A stretch of 64,000 nucleotides of DNA from Nigrospora sphaerica. Taxonomy: Eukaryota > Ascomycota > Sordariomycetes > Amphisphaeriales > Apiosporaceae. Each line of letters begins with the position of its first letter. Within the stretch, counting starts at the first letter, position 1. Under the pieces are notes generated by a model. It had not been told where the DNA came from. It searched no databases and saw only the letters and a program-made list of their open reading frames with translations. Made by a program: the position numbers and the translations under genes. Shown here piece by piece: positions 10,394-19,829 of this stretch. The stretch covers positions 1,860,001 to 1,924,000 of the forward strand of contig JAGVVL010000015.1 of NCBI GenBank assembly GCA_018287875.1. Direction: 5' to 3'.

Positions 10394-11164
10394 TTACGCC
10401 TTCACTCTGCCCATGGCGCTCTGCACGAGCATCCTCACGTACCACCGGTGCAGGAAGGTAATCTTGGGCGGGATAGGGTGGTCGGCGTCCTTGGGGTACG
10501 TGCCGGCACTGTCGAACAGCGCCGACTTCATACTGAAAACCGCCTCCTGCTTCTCCTTGTCGATGCGTGCACTGAAGAGAACGAGACCATCCGAGTTCCT
10601 CAGGCCCGGGTTCATCGGCGACCCGCCGCAGCGGACCGTGATTTCGTTGCCCTGGTTCTCGACCACCTCGAAGTGGTTGGAGAAGCGCAGGCCGCGCTGA
10701 TAGTCGGCAACGGCCAGTTCCGACGTCGTCCACTTGTTGTCCTCGGAACCCGGCGGCGCGTCGTAGCGTTTTTGCAGCTTGCTCTGCGCCCAGAAACCTA
10801 TACCGCAGGTCAGCACAAGGACGAGGAAAAACAAAAGCAGAGAGAGAAGAAACAGAAAGATAGGCCACCGACCCCAGCGACTCCAGATGCCGCGGCAGAA
10901 CTCCAGCGTCAGGGCTTTTTCGTCGTTTCGCAGCTCGGGGCGAATGGAACTCAACGGGACGCGCTTGATGCAGTCATCCTGGAGGGCCGGGTTGCCCTTG
11001 GGGTTGTACTTCCTGAACGTCTTGGTCTTGAACCACGGGTCATCCTTGGGAAGGTCGATCACGGCGGTGCTGGCGGCCAGATAGGCCATGCCGGTCCCTA
11101 CGCCGGCGACGCCGCCCGTGAGGCCCAAAACCCCCGCCTTCAGCGTCGTCCTGATAATGCCCAT
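10394..11164 (-). CDS. conserved fungal protein of unknown function
   Basis: Two exons, 11164-10873 and 10797-10394, giving 231 residues. The intron (75 nt) starts GTCGGT, has a GCTGAC branch and ends GGTATAG. It is a multiple of three and lacks a stop, so the unspliced frame reads through as 256 residues. Splicing gives FCRGIWSRWGFWAQ followed by SKLQKRYD, which fits the pattern FC-x-G-x-W-x(3)-G-x(3)-Q-x(5)-RKY that I recall from related fungal proteins; that recollection could not be checked. The N-terminus has a glycine-rich hydrophobic stretch (residues ~8-31), possibly a membrane anchor. Other conserved-looking blocks are FKYNP-type RKYNPKGNP, RVPLSSIRPEL, SNHFEVVE and a terminal FLHRWYVRML. 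I do not know its role. Confidence 0.8.
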   Translation of the reverse strand: MGIIRTTLKAGVLGLTGGVAGVGTGMAYLAASTAVIDLPKDDPWFKTKTFRKYNPKGNPALQDDCIKRVPLSSIRPELRNDEKALTLEFCRGIWSRWGRWPIFLFLLSLLLFFLVLVLTCGIGFWAQSKLQKRYDAPPGSEDNKWTTSELAVADYQRGLRFSNHFEVVENQGNEITVRCGGSPMNPGLRNSDGLVLFSARIDKEKQEAVFSMKSALFDSAGTYPKDADHPIPPKITFLHRWYVRMLVQSAMGRVKA

Positions 11165-13012
11165 GTTGCCGTGCGTTCGTGCCGCCTGTCAATAGCCTCG
11201 TGATAGCCGTGTTGAGAACGGAGTCCGGATCAAATGCCGTGCAAGGAATGCAATGCCTTCGTCGTGATCCGACAGGCCACGCGGGGCTTCGACGTTGGAA
11301 TTGACGCTCGATCGCTCTCGTCGGCGGCTCCACCGGCTCGGCATTCGCTCCAAAAAGCATGATTCCAGGATGTACCCAACGTGTCGATGCCCCTCTTTTC
11401 CGAGGCTCAGCCACCAGTCTTCTCACGAGCATCCTCGGCATGAGGTGGTAAACCTCTAGACCTGCTTGTTGTAGCTGTAGATCCTTCTTCTGGCAGTGTG
11501 TTTCGCTTCGGTAGTACCTCTTTTTCTCACCATAACAGTGCCGCGGGATTGCCGGATTCATGCTGCCTAACCCCTCGCTTTTCTTTACTACGTCCTTGTC
11601 AAGGCAGCATTCGAGCGACTTGGCGCAAGACGCCAAGTCTGTATAACGAGCCCCGCCCCATCGACATCGGCTGCCTGGTCGATCATGGTCCGATTCGTAG
11701 TGAGAAGCCTTATTGTGTATATTGCCATGGCTGGTAATCAGCCACGCGCCACGTTCTGGACATCAGCCCACTAGGGCTGGAGGTACACCGTAACTAGGTT
11801 CCATGCTTGCTGCGGAGGAAGCGGGGCCGTACAAGCAAGGAACAGCTATACCCAGAAGAACGTGAGCCCCTGGCCCTCCCTCATCGCCTCGACTGACGGG
11901 GGATCGACCACTCCCGCAATCGGGACCTGATTAGGTTCGAGAAATCGCGGAATGTCACAGGCAAATCCCAGTGAGATCGTGCAGCATCGCATCTGGCTTC
12001 GTGGGGCGGCTAGATCCGGTGGAGGGTATCGCCAACGCGTCTCCTGGGCAGCCAAGCAAAAGCAGGAGCAGGAGCTACACGGGAGCAAATGGATGGGAAT
12101 AAGTATCGGGCGGGTCGCCGGCGCAGCTACGGTCACAGTTGCGCGTGGTGGCCAGGACATCGTACTACAGCATTGGGGCTCGTTTGGCAATGACGACGCG
12201 TTACCTTTGCGTCAACACCGGCTGCCGACAAGCTTGCCTTGGAAATCGTTGGCCACGATGGAGTCACAGCAGGAGCTGAAACGGGCTCGCAGCGGCACAG
12301 CCCCGCTTCTGCCCGGGGGAAAGCGCTCGGGACGAGCCAAGAGGGGGGCCGGTTTGCGATGCGTCCACCGTTTGTTGGCCCGACCACATGACAGTCTTTT
12401 CGGCTGGCAAGCAGGCGAAATCGCGATGGTGTGCAGGGGGAGGGCGTTTGGCGTTATGTACAACAGGTCCGATAGGTAAGCGGGCGAAAAGGTCCGGCAT
12501 GTCCTGGGAAACCTGATCTCTGACCGACTGTTGTGGACCCTCTACCGCCGAGGCTGGCGAGCTGGGAGCTTGGCCAAGAGCAACTCGAAGACAAGCACCC
12601 CGTAGCCAGAATTGGGAAACGGCCGGACCTGGAGATCTCGATGCAAATTACAATGGCTTTGTGCCCCAAAGTCGATGATGTCAGGCGTCGCCCGTCTCCC
12701 CTTGCAGTGCATGACGACCAGGAAGCGATCATTGGCTGTCTCCGGACTTCCTTGATTGGCGGGCGATCATCAGTGGAGCCGCGTCGACGCAAACGATCCA
12801 TGCGGGACGGGTCATCTCCCATTGGCAGGATGGGATTTGACAGTAATAAGGAGCGCTAGTAGAGTGACGTGCTGTGGATCACCGCCAGCTCCAGGCCCGT
12901 GAAGAAGCCGTGGGTTCGAGCTCTGCGCGAGAGTGACGTTATGACTTGGACGCGCAACCGGCCACGGCTCCTTCTCCGTAGCCCTTTGCTCGTGACGAGA
13001 GAGGGGCCAGGC

Positions 13013-13241
13013 GCGGGGCAACTCAGAGGAGAGGGGTTGAGGGGCACCTGTCATGCCTGTTCCCCCCTGCGGATTGTAGTACGTACGTACCTAGCTGAAG
13101 AGGAAGATGGGCAATCGACTTTCGGACATGCAGCCGCCGCAATACCATCCCATCCATACCTCATATGGATCCTACCCATGGGAGACCAGCCGGACGCGGG
13201 ACATGGAAGCGCGAGACGAAGGGACTTGCCCCAAACTGGGG
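13013..13241. promoter_or_regulatory. candidate CreA/CRE-1 (SYGGRG) sites
   Basis: Two matches to the fungal carbon-catabolite repressor consensus SYGGRG lie upstream of the grg-1 homologue: GCGGGG at 13013-13018 and CTGGGG at 13236-13241. Such a short motif is common in GC-rich DNA. The call rests mainly on the downstream gene belonging to a glucose-repressible family. Confidence 0.35.
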
Positions 13242-13382
13242 GGTAGTTGCCTACGTCACCACCCAAGATATCCATCCCATGTGACACGATTGCTAGGGGT
13301 TGCTGGTTTGAGGCACCAGCTGCAAACGCACGAGGAAGCGGACAACATCAGCAAGACGGCATTCACACACCCCTGCACTCTC

Positions 13383-13390
13383 TATTTAAA
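13383..13390 (+). promoter_or_regulatory. TATA box of grg-1 homologue
   Basis: TATTTAAA about 125 bases before the start codon, followed by a pyrimidine-rich CTCTCTCTTCTTC tract and an A/C-rich leader. This is a strong, highly expressed type of fungal core promoter. Confidence 0.65.
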
Positions 13391-13512
13391 CCCAAGACCT
13401 TTCCCTCCAAATCCTCTCTCTCTTCTTCATCAACTCACAACACAAACCAACCTCAAGCCTTCAGAACATTCCAACCAACCCAAACCACAACAACCCCCAA
13501 ACAACCATCATC

Positions 13513-13872
13513 ATGGACAAGATCAACGACGCCGCCAACTACGTCTCCGAGTCCGTCAAGGGTACGTCGCCTCTCACCATCCCGCTCCGCCTCCTGCCCT
13601 CTTCTTCCAAGCTCCGCCTCCTGCCCTCTTCTTCCACCCTCCGCCTCCGGCCCCTCTTCCACGCCTCTTCTATCTGTATAGTCATGTACTAACTCCCCAT
13701 CCCAGGCGCCGTGAACACCGGTTCCAAGGAAGCCAACAAAGAGGTGGCCAAGGACTCCAACGCCGACGTCTCGACGCGCCTCTCGGCTGGCAAGGACGCC
13801 CTCGGCGACAAGGTCGACGAGAAGAAGCACGACACCAAGGCTGATGTCAACAAAGAAAGCCTCAAGCACTAA
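13513..13872 (+). CDS. grg-1: Glucose-repressible / clock-controlled protein, Grg-1/Ccg-1 family
   Basis: Two exons, 13513-13561 and 13706-13872, giving 71 residues, the family's length. The intron has GTACGT, a CTAAC branch and CCCAG. The protein starts MDKINDAANYVSESVKG, carries SKEANKEVAKDSNADV in the middle and ends KVDEKKHDTKADVNKE plus SLKH, closely resembling Neurospora GRG-1/CCG-1: small, hydrophilic, Ala/Lys/Asp-rich, with no known enzymatic motif. In Neurospora the gene is induced by glucose loss, light and the clock; similar control here is inferred from homology and supported by a TATA box and SYGGRG sites. The biochemical role is unknown. Its intron contains a tandem 27-bp repeat, and its 3' flank has a diverged copy near 21 kb. 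Confidence 0.93.
13584..13637. repeat. 27-bp tandem repeat inside the grg-1 intron
   Basis: Two nearly identical pyrimidine-rich units (13584-13610 and 13611-13637), beginning GCTCCGCCTCCTGCC and differing at the last base, followed by a shorter third, diverged unit to about 13662. All lie inside the 144-nt intron. Confidence 0.9.
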
Positions 13873-14076
13873 GGTGCTCTCCCTAATGCCTCATCATGGA
13901 CTGACGAGAATGGGACACGATGGCGTTCGGAACCACGGATGGGATACTGTGGGACTTTCACACATGAATTTCCGCGAGCAGGCTTAAATACCCCTAAGAT
14001 AGCTTAGATCAAGCTGCCGTTTGAATCCCCTATTTATGGCTTCCACTGCGTTGTGAAATGTCCGTTCTTGTGACTT
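13861..14076 (+). repeat. grg-1 3' flank, source copy of a duplicated segment
   Basis: From the last codons of the grg-1 homologue through about 200 bases of 3' flank. It aligns with 20990-21207 with only two small indels. This copy is attached to the intact gene. Confidence 0.88.
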
Positions 14077-14283
14077 TGGCTCTACCAGAGTTAAGTGAAA
14101 ACTAGCACCGACTCAAAATCCTCACAAAAGAGAAGCAAGACGAATTATCTCCCCTATGCTCCGTCAGCCGCCTTACACGTCTTCCCCCTTGCCCACGGTG
14201 TTAGCCAACACACCCGACACATTTCACACGTACTCCCCCAACAGGTCACTTCAACAGCTCTATATTCCCTAGCATTAGCTACA

Positions 14284-14964
14284 ATCCTGCCCTACTTATT
14301 ATTATTATTATTATTATTCTTACACCTAGCGACCTATCTAGGCCATGAGGACCCCCTACGTATCTAAGCCTAGGAAAACCGTTCCGGGCTGACGTCCGGC
14401 CGGATGAAAAACCTAGGTTCCTCTGCGTCGCACCGCCTCTGTCTGCTTTCTGACCTGCTATACCGAGATCGGGCTCAACGTGCCCGCTTCCTAGCTGATG
14501 AGTTGATTCGCTAGCTGGAACATTCCCAGCCTGCCCGAACGGAGTAGCCATCTGGCTATAATCCCTGCTTTCCCTGGGGTATCGAGCATCCTGTCCGTGT
14601 CTATCGGTTCTCCAAGAGCTTGAATAAGATGCTCTCGTCTTTCTCTCTCCCTTAGGCAGAAAACGAGGATATGCCGGACGGTCTCCCTACCCTGACCGCA
14701 GTCGCACCATGGGCTGTCGAAGCCTGGAACCCTGCGTTTAAAGAGAAAGTCTCGTAACCCGATCTTGCTAGTCCTCGCCTGGATGAGGATCGAGCTTTCC
14801 GCCTTGTGGAGTCCCTTGTGGAGCTTGAGGACGTGCTTGTCTGGCGGCATCTTGGTTGCTGCCGGTACTCGCGCTGTTCGGTTTTCCTGCGTTTGCTGCC
14901 ATCTCTGGAGCCAGTCTCTCTCCTCGGCCTTGCTTGCTGAATCTCCAGCCATCCTGCCCTACTT
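14284..14964 (-). mobile_element. 5'-truncated LINE (non-LTR retrotransposon), copy 1, with TSDs
   Basis: The insert (14298-14950) is flanked by an exact 14-bp target-site duplication, ATCCTGCCCTACTT, at 14284-14297 and 14951-14964. On the minus strand it carries the C-terminal end of an ORF2-type protein of about 150 residues (14950 to the stop at 14491). This includes a zinc-finger-like CDCGQGRETVRHILVFC and a C-terminal QLANQLIS. A ~190-bp 3' UTR follows, ending in an (AAT)n tail seen on the plus strand as TTATTATT. Reverse transcriptase and endonuclease are missing, so it is a dead-on-arrival copy. Overall type resembles Tad/jockey-like fungal LINEs; the exact clade cannot be told. Confidence 0.92.
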
Positions 14965-15054
14965 TTCGTATCGCAGTGTTCTAAGCCACACGATGGTGAA
15001 GAATAGAAGGGTGGCGACCGTCCGTAACTAATTTAGTAACTAAATGGTTTAAAT

Positions 15055-15540
15055 GATCTCAGGTTTGAACCCTCTAGCCACGTCGACGAATTGCTCCAGT
15101 TTCATAAGCGGCATGTCGGTACTGCGTAGGAGTTGTCCGATATCCACCCGCTGCTGAGGGTTGTCCTCATATAACCGGATTGGGATCGTTTTGGGTTTCT
15201 TGCCTTTGGCGTCTCTTTTTGCATACTACTTGTCCTCCAGTTGTTGCACTTTGTTAGCGAGATCCTTCCGCATGGCCTCCCTGTTAAGCTGTCTCGCTGG
15301 GTGTGGTGAGGGCGGTCGAGTTCGCGTCCGAGACTCCGTGCGGATCCGGGACTGAGGACGTGGAAGACGGCCTGCCAGGACCCTTGTCCTTTCCCGTTCC
15401 AAGGGGGCCGTCCGTCTTCCTGCCTGAAACCTCGCCCGACGGGAGCAGCTCCTGGGGCCATCGGCAACTTGGCCGGAGTCCCATGGGGGAAGTGACTGCA
15501 AGTCAGCCGCAAGTATCACGGTAGGAAAGCGCCGTAGCAC
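15055..15540 (-). pseudogene. decayed coding relic, possibly retroelement ORF1/gag-like
   Basis: A broken minus-strand reading. A Ser/Pro/Gly-rich part is followed, after a frame change near 15290, by a coiled-coil-like QLNREAMRKDLANKVQQLED. An in-frame TAG comes next, then about 58 further open codons containing KKPKTIPIRLYED and MPLMKLEQFVDVARGFKP. Codon-like structure with stops suggests a mutated gene fragment. The location between LINE copy 1 and a solo LTR suggests a retroelement protein, but I do not recognise the family. Confidence 0.4.
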
Positions 15541-15796
15541 TTGAGACGGGGGTTTCCGACGAAGGGCCCCAGGTAAAAATCACTTAGCCCGGCGAATAAG
15601 AAAAACCGTCCGCCAACTATTTTTCGCCAAGGGTACCTTTAGACTCCCGTTACGGCTGAGCAGTATAGGATACGATAGATGGATCCCGGTAGCGCTCGTC
15701 TAACTACTGCTACGGGGCCATCAGGAGGCGCCAGACTGAGTAAAGTACCTAATGTATTGTGAGATGCTGCCACAGCGGTCTCCGGGGCGGTTGCGA

Positions 15797-16340
15797 CGGG
15801 GTGTAACGAACGCTATACCTATGGTATTGCTGGCCGTATGATTTGTACAATTCAGGGACAGAGAGCGTCTGTCTGCCTGACCACTGGCCACTGGGTAACT
15901 GATAACTGAGAGGTGCTTTGACTGGTTGGACTGAACTTCATAATAGCTCGTTAGGCTGTGGGCCCATCTATATGTAGATAGATGCTTAGATTGACCACTG
16001 AGGTAATGACTGTCTATGTATGAGATCCTTCTGACATATATACCAAGTCATTCCCTCACTGATATCTTGGATCTGTTGGACCTGTCCCAGATCTCCTAGA
16101 TCCAGTGTCACTGGATCTGCCGGATCTGTCCCAGATTCTCTAGACCGCCACGTGACCTCCCGTCACTCTTTCTAGGGCATGTTTCCTTGCCTAGGGAAAT
16201 GTTCCCTCCCTCCTAGGGGTTCTTTTCTTATTAATTCCTTCTTGCCGATTGTTCCTTTGTGGTTGGAGAGGCCTGTCGGTGGCTAGTGGAATGCTCAGCC
16301 ACCTTTCTTGGCTCGGGTTTCTTGGGGTCGTAACACGGGG
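15797..16340. mobile_element. solo LTR with 5-bp TSD
   Basis: A 534-bp segment (15802-16335) starts TGTAACGAAC and ends GGTCGTAACA. Its termini are near-perfect inverted repeats with the TG...CA ends of LTR retrotransposons. It is bounded on both sides by CGGGG (15797-15801 and 16336-16340), a 5-bp target-site duplication. No internal retroelement genes or second LTR are adjacent, so it is best read as the product of LTR-LTR recombination. Orientation and superfamily cannot be fixed from the LTR alone. Confidence 0.75.
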
Positions 16341-16405
16341 CTGGCCTTCGTTTTCCATTTTGACCTGATGCGCTAGGTTGATGTAGGAATGCATGAGAGG
16401 CATTC

Positions 16406-17033
16406 TCACAATGACTTCCGGGCCTTTGGATTTTTTGAACTGGCCACGAAATTTCGCCTGGAGTACCAGGTGGTGCTGACATCGGGCTGGCCCGTCATCA
16501 CCAGGATTGATAGGAGATCTGCGAATGCAGCACGCTCCCGCTGGACACCATTGCGCATATAGGCCTCACTATGATAAGAGAAGACAGCGACCTTCTTAAT
16601 AGCGCGGAGATGGTTCTTCTCTCGGATGAGAGCGATGAAAGGCTTTTGCCCATGTCGCATATATAAGGCGCAGTTGCTGCAGGGCAATTGCGGATCCGTT
16701 TTTGCACCACACCACGCCAGCTCCCACGTCCTCACATGGCTGGCTAGCCACGTGAGGCGCAAGACTGCGGGCTGCCAGCCTGCACGGTTGGGTCACAGCG
16801 ATCTCGGGGCCCTCGTCGTACTTCTCACGCAATACCTACTGGGGATTCCCTGTTGATTTGCCGGATCCGGTAGCGCTACTGACCACAAGCGCTTGGTGCT
16901 GGCGGAACTCAGCCAGGAAGTCGTCGATCTGGTCATCGACGGGCAGTCTCTCCTCGCGCGCAATGCTGGCATCCAGCTTGGCCTTGAGCGCCGCCGATTG
17001 GCTTGACGGGTTGGCAGACATGTTATCAGCCAA
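16406..17033 (-). pseudogene. relic of a DEAH-type RNA helicase-like gene
   Basis: The minus-strand start at 17033 opens with MADNMSANPSSQSAALKAKL and leads to LVVSSATGSGKST, a Walker A/motif I of SF2 RNA helicases. A stop follows, then in another frame EKYDEGPEIAVTQPCRLAAR, matching helicase motif Ia (TQPRRLAA). Downstream frames (to about 16406) are partly open but shifted, and the DEAH box and later motifs are not found. The order of motif I and Ia with the right spacing supports a helicase fragment (DHX/Prp-like); the stop and frameshifts mark it as dead. A piece around 16650-16720 recurs inverted at about 20223-20285. Confidence 0.5.
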
Positions 17034-17549
17034 GGAACCGATGATGCTAGTTGGGACGCGTCGAAGATGATGACAGTATTAGTAGATAACAGGGCGTCCT
17101 CCGCAACGACCCTTGTTCGCCCGAGGATTAGTAACCTTAGGCCATGGAGGACAAGTACGTTCATTAGTCGAGATGCCGTGGAAAGTTCAACTCTGTTGTT
17201 GCCTAGGCTAGCTAGGAGGGTGGCAGAAGAAGTGACTCAGCTAAAAGGGTGTTCTTAATGTGTTGAGCCAGTTACCCTTTTAGTTGAGGCACTTATTCTG
17301 CTGTCCCCCTCGCCTGCCAAATTCTCCCAGGTTCTGAAACATTCGGTTCGCTTCCACTTCTCCTTAACATCGGGTAACACTTGCTTTTTACTCATTCCTC
17401 GTGACTTCATCCTGCTTGGCCACTGCCTCTTGCACGCTTCGTTCGACATCCCCTTCCCGCTCAAGTCCTCGGCTGCACACCTCAAAACACCCGCCGTTAT
17501 ACGGCCTTAGAAAGCGCCCGAAGCAAAACCTCCCCATCCTGGCGCCACC
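17034..17549. other. unassigned stretch in repeat island
   Basis: No supported gene. The sequence includes ACTCAGCTAAAAGGGTG and pyrimidine-rich runs toward 17549 that could serve as a leader for the open frame starting at 17550. Confidence 0.4.
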
Positions 17550-18056
17550 ATGTGCGAGGAACTCTGCGTCCAAATTACGCAGGTGCTATGCATCGAGTCC
17601 ATCGCGTACTGCATCGATCGCAATTTCCCAAGGGTGGGAGAGCCTCTTGTACGATATGTTCGTGCCTTCCAAAAGTTTGCTCACCTACCACCTTGGCTAT
17701 GCGCTGTTAACCAGTCCGACCCCGCTGTTACACAATTCGGTCTTAAAATGGCACTTTTCACGCTGTTTGTGTCCGCCATAGCCGCCATGGCCGCCAGTCT
17801 GATCGTACTCGTACGCGTGAGTGTGCTGATGGGCCTAGCCACCGCCGAGGGGCCCTGGAAGCTCACTTTATGGTTAAACTCGGGGCTCACGGCCATCCTC
17901 CTTCTCCTTGCGTGGCTAGTCCTACGCCTTCAGAAGCCTACGCCGTCCCAGAAAGGGGACTTGGAGGCAGGACGAGTGGGCAGTATAGCCTGGCTCGAGA
18001 ATGGGGGTGACTCATCAAAGTTATTTCCCGTGAATCCTCAAGTATGCTGTTGTTAA
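17550..18056 (+). CDS. orphan small membrane protein, doubtful gene
   Basis: Uninterrupted frame of 168 codons starting in a good fungal context (GCGCCACCATGTG). I do not recognise it. Visible features are a Cys-containing N-terminal part (MCEELCVQITQVLCIES), two hydrophobic helices (about residues 70-98, MALFTLFVSAIAAMAASLIV and following, and 112-130, SGLTAILLLLAWLVLRL), then a polar tail ending in three cysteines. No intron is seen. It lies in the repeat island 0.3 kb from LINE copy 2 and overlaps an antisense frame (18285-17938, minus) whose product is also unrecognised. It could be a lineage-specific gene, a fragment, or chance; transcript evidence would decide. Confidence 0.35.
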   Translation: MCEELCVQITQVLCIESIAYCIDRNFPRVGEPLVRYVRAFQKFAHLPPWLCAVNQSDPAVTQFGLKMALFTLFVSAIAAMAASLIVLVRVSVLMGLATAEGPWKLTLWLNSGLTAILLLLAWLVLRLQKPTPSQKGDLEAGRVGSIAWLENGGDSSKLFPVNPQVCCC

Positions 18057-18335
18057 CACGGTTACTGAGGTCCGCTACGAAGGTGAGGGCGTCTAAATCA
18101 GTACCAACCCACAGGTCCCGCACTCTCCAGTGTACTAAATGCGTCTCGGCAGGCGCCCAAGACGATTTATCACGGGCCAAAGAAAAAGGGAAGCGGCCAA
18201 AGACAAACTCGACAGGCTCGGAACACTCGACAAGTCGCTCTTTCTTACTTGAGGGTCTCCTTGGCGACTGCCAGAAATTAGGCACTTGTCAGAGGAGCAG
18301 GAGTCGATATACGGAAGGAAAAGGGGGCTTCTCTT

Positions 18336-19431
18336 ATTCCTTAGTATAATTATTATTATTATTATTATTGTTCTTACACCTAGCGACCTATCTAGGCCAT
18401 GAGGACCCCCTGCGCATCTTGGCCTAGGAAAACCGTTCCGGGCTAACGTCCGGCCGGGTGAAAAACCTAGGTTCCGCTGCGTCGCACCGCTTCTATCTGC
18501 ACTTTGACCTGCCATACCGAGATCGGGCTCAGCGCGCCCGCTTCCTAGCTGATGAGTTGATTCGCCAGCTGGAACATGTCCAGCCTTCCGGAGCGGAGTA
18601 GCCATCTCGCGATAATTCCTGCTTTTCCTGGGGTGTCGAGCATCCTGTCCGTGTCTATCGGTCCTCCTAAAGCTTGGACGAGATGCTCTCGTCTTTCTCT
18701 TTCCCGTGGGCAGAAAACGAGGATATGCCGGACGGTCTCCCTGCCCTGACCGCAGACGCACCAGGGGCTGTCGAAGCCCGGGACCCTACGCTTAAAAGGA
18801 AGTCTCGCAGCCCAATCTTGCCAGTCCTCGCTTGGACGAGGATGGAGCTCTCGGCCTTATGGAGTCCCTTATGGAGCTTGAGGACGTGCTTGCCTGGCGG
18901 CATCTTAGTTGCTGCCGGGGTCCGTGCTGTTCGATTTTGCTGCGCTTGTTGCCATCTTTGAAGCCAGTCTCTCTCCTCAGCCTTATGTGTTGAGTCTCCA
19001 GCTAGCCATTCGTCTAGCCACCTCTTACGATCGGGAGCGTCGGGGCCTTTCGGTCTGCGCCGGCGAGTCGGTCTTGTTAGGATCCATCTAGCTGCGCTAT
19101 CGCACCTTGCTTGGATAAGTGATGCGATACGCGGCTGTTGGAGCCTCTCTTCCGATGCCGCCACCCTTCTGTTGAGCCACGTGTCTAAGGGGGATACGTA
19201 AGCTTCCGTTTCTAGTACTGCAGTGGCCGTGGCTTTGAAAGCTCCTGTGACCTTTCGGAGGCACTCTGTCTGGACGTCGTTAAGTGCCTTGGCTCTATTT
19301 TTCGAGATCTGGCGGTGCCACTCTGAAGCTCCATAGCCTATCGCAGACCGTACGACGGCTGTATAGACTTGGCGGGCTCGCTGGAGAGACGCGCCCCATG
19401 TCGAGCCGGCTATCCGGATTCCTTAGTATAA
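18336..19431 (-). mobile_element. 5'-truncated LINE, copy 2, with TSDs
   Basis: The insert (18350-19417) is flanked by an exact 14-bp target-site duplication, ATTCCTTAGTATAA, at 18336-18349 and 19418-19431. Same family as copy 1 but about 415 bp longer at the 5' end. On the minus strand the frame opens with VYTAVVRSAIGYGASEWH and LRKVTGAFKATATAVLETEA, the post-RT region of LINE ORF2. It continues through QRWQQAQQNRTAR to the same C-terminal end (stop at 18547-18545). Relative to copy 1, one base is missing near 18790-18800, shifting the frame before the zinc-finger-like motif. The 3' end has an (AAT)n tail at 18349-18369. Non-autonomous and dead. Confidence 0.92.
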
Positions 19432-19829
19432 GGCTCAATAAATGGTTTGTGATATCTGGGTCCCCTCTCCTTCTTTCGGGCCCCCAGTCCTCCTTATATA
19501 TCTAGTCCTTTAGTCTCCCGGCCCCCTTCTGTTACAGCGCGTCTGGACCAACTGCCCGCTGAGGCACAAAGCAAAAGCTTCGGGAATGATCCACTTGTTG
19601 GCGTCATTCCGTCCAGTTCTGCACCATAAGGGCTACTCCTGCAGGGACCAATCTGCCAGGCCGTGACACCTTCGCCCGGTCCCCTTCGCTCGGTCCCTTT
19701 TAGAGGCATCACGCACGCACTCTGACAGAACTGGTGGGTAGTGGTCAAAAGCAATTCCGGCCACCGACCGACATCCCGACTCTCTCTTCTTCTTCACACC
19801 CTCTTCACACCAACAGATGATCAACCACC
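19432..19829. other. unassigned stretch downstream of LINE copy 2
   Basis: No coding sequence. The last 60 bases before 19830 are pyrimidine-rich with CTCTCTCTTCTTCTTC and ACACCAACAG, resembling a fungal 5' leader, which is the main reason for considering a gene start near 19817-19830. Confidence 0.4.

Larger units (their letters stand above)
11165..13512. other. intergenic upstream of grg-1 homologue
   Basis: About 2.3 kb without a supported gene. The longest frame (11952-12479, plus, 175 codons) has no recognisable domain or intron structure. The last part is the promoter of the grg-1 homologue, with the sites listed separately. Confidence 0.6.

Noticed and set aside
10340..11203. 287-codon plus-strand frame
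   Set aside because: Runs opposite the two-exon conserved fungal gene and shows no protein-like features.
18135..18761. 208-codon minus-strand frame as a separate gene
   Set aside because: It is an alternative frame of LINE copy 2 running on into unrelated flanking DNA; frameshift debris, not a gene.
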